The translations under genes and the position numbers were made by a program. From the NCBI GenBank assembly GCA_964644555.1, contig CAZXWI010000008.1:1-30195 (forward strand): DNA of 30,195 bases, read 5' to 3'. The stretch is from RUG14186 sp964644555 (GTDB lineage Bacteria > Bacillota > Clostridia > Eubacteriales > Anaerofustaceae). The notes beneath the pieces were generated by a model. That model saw only the letters and a list, made by a program, of their open reading frames with translations, was not told where the DNA came from and made no database searches. The stretch's first letter is position 1, and each line of letters begins with the position of its first letter. This document shows, piece after piece, positions 24,807 through 30,195 of this stretch.

Positions 24807-26627
24807 ATGGAAGCAAATAAGATAAGAAATGTAGCCATAATCGCTCATGTTGACCACGGAAAAACAACTTTGGTTGATGCAATGCTCAAGCAAAGCGGTA
24901 TCTATCGCGACAATCAAGTCGCAGTAGACAGGGTTATGGACTCTAACGACCTCGAAAGAGAAAGAGGTATCACAATACTGGCAAAGAACACAGCCGTAAT
25001 GTATAAAGACATGAAAATCAATATAGTCGATACTCCGGGTCATGCCGACTTCGGTGGTGAAGTTGAGCGAATACTCAAAATGGTAGATGGTGTAATTTTG
25101 CTTGTAGATGCAGCAGAAGGTCCACTTCCTCAAACCAGATTCGTTTTGAGCAAATCATTGGAATTAGGACATAAGGTAATAGTTGCAATCAACAAAATAG
25201 ACCGCCCTGATGCTAGAATTGACGAAGTTATCGATGAAATACTCGAACTTTTAATAGAGCTTAATGCCACCAACGAACAACTTGATTCACCCATGGTATA
25301 TTGCTGTGCAAAACAAGGAACCTGTACTAAAGACTTATCCGTAGAAGGAACGGACTTAACACCGCTGTTTGAGTTGATAGTGGATTATTTTGACCCACCC
25401 GAAGCCTACCCCAACGAGCCGCTTCAAATGCTCATTTCGGCAATCGACTATAACGAATTTGTCGGCAGGATCGCCATCGGCAACATCATCAAAGGTTCAA
25501 TCAAGCAAAATACCGAAATAGCCGTTTGCAACTACCACGATCCCGACAAATCAAAGAAAGCGAAAGTTACCAACTTATACCAGTTTGACGGATTAAACAG
25601 AGTTGCCGTTACAAATGCGGAAGCCGGAAATATCGTTGCACTCAGCGGAATTGCGGATATAACCATAGGCGATACCATTTGCTCAACCGAGAAGATAGAA
25701 CCTCTTCCCTTTGTAAAAATAAGCGCTCCCACAATGGAAATGACATTTTCCGTTAACGATTCACCATTTGCAGGCAAAGAAGGTACATATGTTACCAGCA
25801 GAAATATAAGAGATCGTCTTTTCAAAGAAATGCAAAAGGATGTATCCCTCAAAGTTTCCGAAACTGATTCGACCGAAGCGTTCAATGTGGCAGGCAGAGG
25901 GGAAATGCACCTTTCCATACTCATTGAAACAATGAGAAGAGAGGGCTACGAACTTCAAGTTTCACCTCCGCGAATCATCAAAAAAGAAATCGACGGAGTT
26001 TTATGTGAACCTATAGAGAGATTGGTAGTAGATGTTCCTGCCGACAGCGTAGGCTCGGTTATAGAAAAGCTCAGCAACCGTAAAGGCGAAATGGAAAAAA
26101 TGACTGCTATGGGAAGCCGTACAAAACTTGAATTTCTCATTCCGACAAGAGGTCTTTTCGGCTACAGAAACGAATTTTTGACAGATACCCGAGGCGAGGG
26201 CATAATGGCAAGTGTATTTGAATGTTATGCCAAATTCAAGGGCGAACTTTCCAGAAGAAATAACGGAAGCCTTGTTGCATTCGAAACAGGCGATGCCGTT
26301 GCATATGGGCTTTTCAATGCTCAGGACAGAGGACAACTCTTTATTACCCCCGGCACAAAAGTATACGAAGGTATGGTAGTCGGAATAAATAAAAAAGCCG
26401 AGGATATGGCTGTAAATGTTTGCAAACAAAAACAGCTTACCAACATGAGAGCCGCAGGTCATGACGACAAACTAAAATTAGTTCCTGCAAAAATAATGAG
26501 CCTTGAGCAATGTCTCGAATTCTTAGCTGATGACGAACTCTTGGAAGTTACTCCGGAAAGCCTCAGAATCAGAAAGAGCATTCTCAATAAAGAACAAAGA
26601 CTTAAAGCAGCAAATAAAAAGAAATAG
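24807..26627 (+). CDS. typA: Ribosome-binding GTPase TypA/BipA
   Basis: A translation-factor GTPase of the EF-G/LepA class that binds the ribosome and helps 50S assembly and stress growth. Its 606 residues are the usual length. G1 is AHVDHGKT (13-20), G2 lies around RERGITI, G3 is DTPGHADF, and G4 is NKIDRPDAR. Domain II, the EF-G-like domains and the BipA-specific C-terminal part follow, including GRGEMHLSILIETMRREGYE and RGLFGYRNEFLTDTRG. It has its own promoter and terminator. Confidence 0.97.
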   Translation: MEANKIRNVAIIAHVDHGKTTLVDAMLKQSGIYRDNQVAVDRVMDSNDLERERGITILAKNTAVMYKDMKINIVDTPGHADFGGEVERILKMVDGVILLVDAAEGPLPQTRFVLSKSLELGHKVIVAINKIDRPDARIDEVIDEILELLIELNATNEQLDSPMVYCCAKQGTCTKDLSVEGTDLTPLFELIVDYFDPPEAYPNEPLQMLISAIDYNEFVGRIAIGNIIKGSIKQNTEIAVCNYHDPDKSKKAKVTNLYQFDGLNRVAVTNAEAGNIVALSGIADITIGDTICSTEKIEPLPFVKISAPTMEMTFSVNDSPFAGKEGTYVTSRNIRDRLFKEMQKDVSLKVSETDSTEAFNVAGRGEMHLSILIETMRREGYELQVSPPRIIKKEIDGVLCEPIERLVVDVPADSVGSVIEKLSNRKGEMEKMTAMGSRTKLEFLIPTRGLFGYRNEFLTDTRGEGIMASVFECYAKFKGELSRRNNGSLVAFETGDAVAYGLFNAQDRGQLFITPGTKVYEGMVVGINKKAEDMAVNVCKQKQLTNMRAAGHDDKLKLVPAKIMSLEQCLEFLADDELLEVTPESLRIRKSILNKEQRLKAANKKK

Positions 26628-26633
26628 CATTCC

Positions 26634-26670
26634 AAAAGGAGAAACGTACTTTGCACGACTCTCCTTTTTT
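26634..26670 (+). terminator. Terminator of typA
   Basis: A 9-bp stem AAAAGGAGA / TCTCCTTTT with a 17-nt loop is followed by T residues, 7 nt after the stop codon. Confidence 0.8.
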
Positions 26671-26789
26671 AAATTTCAATATTATTTCGTATATTTAAAA
26701 TTCGGCAAAAATTTCAATCTTAAATTCCGCACACTTCGGATTTAGCTCACAGTCATTTTGCAATTACTTATTTTAATAGGCTGTTTTAT

Positions 26790-26818
26790 TTGAATGTTGA
26801 ACATTTTTCGGATATAAT
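26790..26818 (+). promoter_or_regulatory. Promoter of the RACo-like gene
   Basis: TTGAAT and TATAAT are separated by 17 bp. The start is expected near 26825, with an AAAGGAA ribosome site before the ATG. Confidence 0.75.
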
Positions 26819-26865
26819 ATACATAAGGTTAATTCAAAGGTAGCATTTTTCAGAAAGGAACATAT

Positions 26866-28788
26866 ATGAGTAAAGTAACATTTAAACAAACAGGAATCAA
26901 CGATGTAATAATCGATGCCAATCCGGGTGAAAATCTGCTTGATGTAGCAAAAAAAGCAAATGTACCCATTGATGCGCCCTGCTCGGGAAATGTTAGCTGC
27001 GGCAAATGCAAAGTCAAGCTGGTAGGAGGCGAAGTTGAAAGCTCAATCTCCCGACACCTTTCGCAGTCCGAATGGGACGAAGGTTACCGCCTTGCGTGTA
27101 ACAGCAAAATCAGCACCGACTGCATTATTGAAGTACCCGATATCGCAAGCGCATACCAAAGCAGAATGAAGATTGCCGATTTAAGCAGCGCAGGCGAAGT
27201 TCAAATATTTAACGACATCAGAAAAGGCGTGGAAGAAGCAGGCATTACTTTCGAAACGGATATGAAAGTAATCAGCGTTAAACTTGACGAGCCGACCATG
27301 GAAGACACCATGCCCGACAACGAAAGATTAGAACGCAAACTCAAAGAAATCACTGGAATAAAAATGGTATGCATACCATTCGAAGTAATGGTAAAATTGC
27401 CTACATTTATGCGTGAAAACAATTTTGAGTTTAATTGTATTACTCAGACATATAAAAACTTGTTGACCGTATTGGATATAGTAAAAACAGACCAAACTCA
27501 AATATACGGTCTTGCCGTTGACATAGGAACAACATCCGTAGCAGGTATAATCGTGGATATCCCCACAGGCAAAATACTGGCAAAAGCATCAACCGGTAAT
27601 GGTCAGATTCGTTACGGAGCCGATGTTATCAACCGTATAATTCAGCAGGGCAAACCGGGAGGAATCGAAAAACTCAGAAAGGCCATTTGCGAAGAAACAC
27701 TCGTTCCGATGATAGCAAATATGTGCCAAAGCATTGATATTAATCCCAATCAAATATACAGAATGTGCGTAGCATCCAACACGACTATGAATCATTTATT
27801 CCTCGGTATTCCTGCGGAAAATGTAAGACTCGAACCATTTGTTCCCACATTCTTCGAATATAAAACACTTACAGGACACGATATACAAATAGGCATAAAC
27901 AATAACGCCAGAGTAACCATTGCTCCGAATATCGGTAGCTATGTAGGCGGTGATATCACAGCAGGCACATTGGCAAGCCTTATTTGGACAAAGCAAGAAT
28001 ACTCAATCTTCATTGACCTCGGCACAAACGGTGAAATAGTATTCGGCAACAAAGACTTCTTCATGAGCTGTGCGTGCAGCGCAGGTCCTGCATTCGAAGG
28101 TGGCGACATCAGCTGCGGAATGAGAGCATCGGACGGTGCTATAGAAAAGGTAACCATCGACAAAGAAACCATGGAACCGTCATACAGCGTTATCGGAGGA
28201 GGCAAACCCGTAGGCATATGCGGAAGCGGAATCATCGATATTATCGCAGAACTGTTTAAAACAGGCATTATCAACAGCAAAGGCGAAATAGTGCGTGAAG
28301 GCAAAAGAGTTGTCCGCGATGAACACGGTACAGGCAGCTATGTTGTGGCATTCAAAGAAGAAGCCGGCTCTGTTAAAGATGTTCTTCTAAGCGAGGTCGA
28401 TATTGATAACTTCATCAGAGCAAAAGGTGCTATATTCTCCGGAATCAGATGTATGCTTTCACAGCTTTGCATGGAAGTTGATGTAATTGAAAATGTCTAT
28501 GTTGCAGGCGGAATCGGAAGCGGCATAAATATGGAGAACGCAATTATGATAGGCATGCTTCCCGATGTACCAATCGATAAATACAAATACATCGGCAACT
28601 CCAGCCTTGTCGGTTCATTCTGTATGCTCACATCTAAAGAGGCATATACGAAAGTATTCGAAATAGAAAGAAACATGACCTATATCGAACTCAGTAACCA
28701 AAGCGACTACATGGGCGAATTTGTAGCAGCATGCTTCCTTCCTCACACTCAGGCTGAGCTTTTCCCAAGCGTTAGCGAAAAATTATAA
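26866..28788 (+). CDS. RACo-like corrinoid-activating ferredoxin-ATPase (DUF4445)
   Basis: A 640-residue protein of the COG3894 type. The N-terminal [2Fe-2S] ferredoxin domain has Cys39, Cys45, Cys48 and Cys78. A linker/middle domain follows (about 100-205). The C-terminal ASKHA ATPase has the phosphate loop AVDIGTTSVAG near 217-227, FIDLGTNGEIV near 381-391, and GGGKPVGICGSGIID further on. Relatives such as RACo and RamA reductively reactivate Co(II) corrinoid proteins in acetogenesis or methyl transfer. No methyltransferase or corrinoid protein is next to it, so its partner must be elsewhere. It is transcribed alone. Confidence 0.9.
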   Translation: MSKVTFKQTGINDVIIDANPGENLLDVAKKANVPIDAPCSGNVSCGKCKVKLVGGEVESSISRHLSQSEWDEGYRLACNSKISTDCIIEVPDIASAYQSRMKIADLSSAGEVQIFNDIRKGVEEAGITFETDMKVISVKLDEPTMEDTMPDNERLERKLKEITGIKMVCIPFEVMVKLPTFMRENNFEFNCITQTYKNLLTVLDIVKTDQTQIYGLAVDIGTTSVAGIIVDIPTGKILAKASTGNGQIRYGADVINRIIQQGKPGGIEKLRKAICEETLVPMIANMCQSIDINPNQIYRMCVASNTTMNHLFLGIPAENVRLEPFVPTFFEYKTLTGHDIQIGINNNARVTIAPNIGSYVGGDITAGTLASLIWTKQEYSIFIDLGTNGEIVFGNKDFFMSCACSAGPAFEGGDISCGMRASDGAIEKVTIDKETMEPSYSVIGGGKPVGICGSGIIDIIAELFKTGIINSKGEIVREGKRVVRDEHGTGSYVVAFKEEAGSVKDVLLSEVDIDNFIRAKGAIFSGIRCMLSQLCMEVDVIENVYVAGGIGSGINMENAIMIGMLPDVPIDKYKYIGNSSLVGSFCMLTSKEAYTKVFEIERNMTYIELSNQSDYMGEFVAACFLPHTQAELFPSVSEKL

Positions 28789-28795
28789 TAATTCC

Positions 28796-28836
28796 ATAAA
28801 GCTCTTGTGTATGGTGTTGCACAGGAGCTTTATTTT
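28796..28836 (+). terminator. Terminator of the RACo-like gene
   Basis: A 9-bp stem ATAAAGCTC / GAGCTTTAT, extended by TGTG / CACA after one mismatch, is followed by a T run 8 nt past the stop codon. Confidence 0.85.
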
Positions 28837-28935
28837 TCGGTTAAATTATAGTAAATAAATCCTAAATGCAATGAAAAATCAAAACATAAAAAATTCACAC
28901 CGTTATATTACAAAACTATTTATTAAAATTGAAGT

Positions 28936-28961
28936 GCCCTCTTCAACTTAACGAAGAGGGC
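28936..28961 (-). terminator. Hairpin after the DUF3793 gene
   Basis: A perfect 9-bp GC-rich stem GCCCTCTTC / GAAGAGGGC with an 8-nt loop lies 40 nt past the stop codon. The following T-rich stretch is loose. A smaller CGGCA / TGCCG hairpin lies between it and the gene. Confidence 0.55.
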
Positions 28962-29000
28962 GTGAGGAAATGGAATAGTATGCGGCAAGTTAAATGCCGT

Positions 29001-29552
29001 TTAAAGGGCAACAGTCAATTTCTCTATGGAACTGCCATAGGCATAATGTTTGCAATATATTTTCGTACATTTCTTATATTTTGCAAACAGCCTTTGTGCT
29101 TTCTTTTCATCACCGTAAACTTTCCAACATCCGCTTAACTTACAAAAGTTGGCTTTGTGTGTGATAAATCCTTGAACATCTTCAGGAGGATAACCGAGGA
29201 ACAAACCAACTTCGTGCGGGAAATCGGATGAGTTTTTCATTCGTTTTACTAAATGCATAACACACTTACAAGGATTTTCACAACAATATCCACATTCTTT
29301 AAGCAGATTATCTGCAACCGAATTATCCAGATCTTTACAAAGCAATACGGGACGATAAGCATAAAGCAATGCTCTGTTGTTTGTAATTTTCAAAGGAACA
29401 ATTCTCAGACCTTTCTTAGTCAGTTTTTTATTTAGCAAACGAATACTCTTTTTTAATTCATCCGCCGAAGAATATTCGCACGAAAACATACTTCCCGTCT
29501 TGATTCCCGCCATTGTCGGAGAACAATGTTTAACCAATAAATCGTCTGACAT
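29001..29552 (-). CDS. DUF3793 family protein, cysteine-rich
   Basis: A 183-residue soluble protein of the DUF3793 family (PF12672). Family-like parts are HCSPTMAGIKTGSMFSCEY near 9-27, RALLYAYRP near 60-68, and HEVGLFLGYPPEDVQGFI near 112-129, then SGCWKVYGD near 139-147. It has about 11 cysteines, several paired (ECGYCCENPCKC near 86-97), more than a random cytosolic protein. A metal or redox role is therefore possible but unproven. In Clostridia such genes often sit near flavodoxin or iron genes (recalled, not checked). It has an AAAGGA ribosome site. Confidence 0.85.
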   Translation of the reverse strand: MSDDLLVKHCSPTMAGIKTGSMFSCEYSSADELKKSIRLLNKKLTKKGLRIVPLKITNNRALLYAYRPVLLCKDLDNSVADNLLKECGYCCENPCKCVMHLVKRMKNSSDFPHEVGLFLGYPPEDVQGFITHKANFCKLSGCWKVYGDEKKAQRLFAKYKKCTKIYCKHYAYGSSIEKLTVAL

Positions 29553-29572
29553 ATGTATTCCTTTCTCTTTTT

Positions 29573-29590
29573 AGTTAGTCTTGGCTAACT
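29573..29590 (-). promoter_or_regulatory. Inverted repeat operator at the DUF3793 start site
   Basis: AGTTAG-TCTTGG-CTAACT is a perfect 6-bp inverted repeat placed directly downstream of the predicted start site (about 29591). The arms (TTAGTTAG and CTAACT) resemble DtxR/IdeR half-sites, though the spacing is wider than the classical 19-bp box. Confidence 0.5.
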
Positions 29591-29597
29591 TGATTAA

Positions 29598-29626
29598 ATA
29601 TTACCATACCTCTCCCATTTTGTCAA
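29598..29626 (-). promoter_or_regulatory. Near-consensus promoter of DUF3793
   Basis: A perfect -35 TTGACA, 17-bp spacer and an extended TGG-TAATAT -10 box on the minus strand. This is the strongest promoter in the window by eye. Confidence 0.82.
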
Positions 29627-29765
29627 TATAATTTTTCGTTAAAATTGTTTTTTCTTTGCAAAAGCATTGCGTTATTTTATAACTGTTACTTTATAATATA
29701 TACCATTTTTAAAACAATAAATTATGACATTAAAATTGTAAAATATAGCAGAGGTTTTAAAAATT

Positions 29766-30074
29766 ATGTATGAAAAAGATTTTGCACTCAGGCTGTCCAA
29801 GTTAAGACAACAAAAACAAGTTTCAGCAAGGGATATGAGCTTATCCATAGGTAAGAACCCCGGATACATAAACAATATAGAAACAGGTAAAATGAAACCA
29901 TCGCTGGCAGGTTTTTTCTACATATGCGAATATCTCAACATCTCGGCAAAGGACTTCTTTGACGATGAAAACAAATACCCCTCAAAGCTAAATAACTTGA
30001 TCGAAAATTTAAAAAAACTCGATGAAAAACAACTTGATAATTTATCCGAAATAGTTAAAGCCATGATAAAATAA
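29766..30074 (+). CDS. XRE-family transcriptional regulator
   Basis: A 102-residue protein with an N-terminal helix-turn-helix of the Cro/C1 type at about 8-62. It reads FALRLSKLRQQKQVSARDMS, then the recognition-helix region NPGYINNIETGKMKPS and ICEYLNISAKDFF. The C-terminal 40 residues form a charged helical tail likely used for dimerisation (LKKLDEKQLDNLSEIVKAMI). AGAGG lies 12 nt before the ATG. It stands alone with its own terminator; targets are unknown. Confidence 0.88.
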   Translation: MYEKDFALRLSKLRQQKQVSARDMSLSIGKNPGYINNIETGKMKPSLAGFFYICEYLNISAKDFFDDENKYPSKLNNLIENLKKLDEKQLDNLSEIVKAMIK

Positions 30075-30091
30075 ATATGATATAATATCTT

Positions 30092-30124
30092 AAAAATGCC
30101 GTACAGTAATACGGCATTTTTACT
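30092..30124 (+). terminator. Terminator of the XRE gene
   Basis: A 12-bp stem AAAAATGCCGTA / TACGGCATTTTT with a 6-nt loop ends in a T run, 17 nt after the stop codon. Confidence 0.87.
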
Positions 30125-30158
30125 TTTGTTTTAACTAACTCATACCTGAAATCTCATA

Positions 30159-30186
30159 TTGTTTTCTTATTAAATAATGCTATAAT
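30159..30186 (+). promoter_or_regulatory. Promoter pointing out of the right edge
   Basis: TTGTTT, a 16-bp spacer and an extended TGC-TATAAT box. The driven gene lies beyond the window. The box is the same TGC-TATAAT as at prmC. Confidence 0.5.
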
Positions 30187-30195
30187 ATTTATAAT

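Noticed and set aside
24687..25133. Minus-strand frame of 148 codons over the start of typA
   Set aside because: It overlaps the conserved GTPase domain of typA and resembles no protein family, so it is a shadow frame.
1..30195. CRISPR array, tRNA or rRNA genes, IS elements, prophage
   Set aside because: No regularly spaced direct repeats, cloverleaf-like sequences, transposase or phage structural genes were found on reading both strands.

Overview
The window looks like a chromosomal segment of a low-GC Bacillota bacterium, most likely an anaerobic member of the Clostridia. Supporting signs are AT-rich spacers, sigma-A type promoters with 17-bp spacing, strong AGGAG-type ribosome sites, a Clostridia-type DUF3793 protein, a corrinoid-activation (RACo-like) protein, and the prmC-rsmD-coaD-coiled-coil run. 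The species cannot be named from the sequence. No rRNA, tRNA, CRISPR array, prophage or transposase was seen. The gene content is mostly housekeeping.

Layout. 53-1180 (+) is an AI-2E family membrane protein with its own terminator. 1221-1643 is a gene-free block with unusual GC-richer hairpins. 1644-5157 (-) is a four-gene unit: MFS transporter, GDPD, rhomboid protease, HAD phosphatase. 5349-6643 (+) holds plsY and a small lipoprotein, each with a good promoter. 6801-11440 (-) is a long operon headed by a DtxR-type metal regulator, then glpK, a PHP phosphoesterase, an RseC-like protein, ung and three small unknown genes. One of these small genes seems to carry a -1 frame lesion. 11742-14243 (+) is prmC-rsmD-coaD plus a coiled-coil protein. 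14315-16408 (-) holds a membrane-protein remnant, a luxS gene broken by one in-frame TAA, and the CCA-adding enzyme gene. 16458-24346 (-) is recF-gyrB-gyrA followed by a nuclease-helicase of the Rad3/DinG type. 24807-28788 (+) is typA/bipA and the RACo-like ferredoxin-ATPase. 28936-29626 (-) is a DUF3793 gene with a near-consensus promoter and an inverted repeat at its start site. 29766-30074 (+) is a small XRE regulator, and a promoter points out of the right edge.

How the parts connect. GDPD, GlpK and PlsY all make or use sn-glycerol-3-phosphate, so three separate transcription units here touch the same lipid node. RecF, GyrA, GyrB, Ung and the helicase form a DNA topology and repair group. 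PrmC, RsmD, Cca and TypA serve translation.

No clear new multi-gene system was found. The points most worth a second look are: the otherwise intact luxS with a nonsense codon in place of a conserved aromatic; two genes (prmC, cca) whose -10 box lies exactly 6 nt before the ATG, implying leaderless mRNAs; a probable -1 frame lesion in a small operon gene, revealed by an ATGA overlap with the next ORF; iron-box-like repeats at the start sites of both the DtxR gene and DUF3793; and the hairpin-rich block at 1221-1513.
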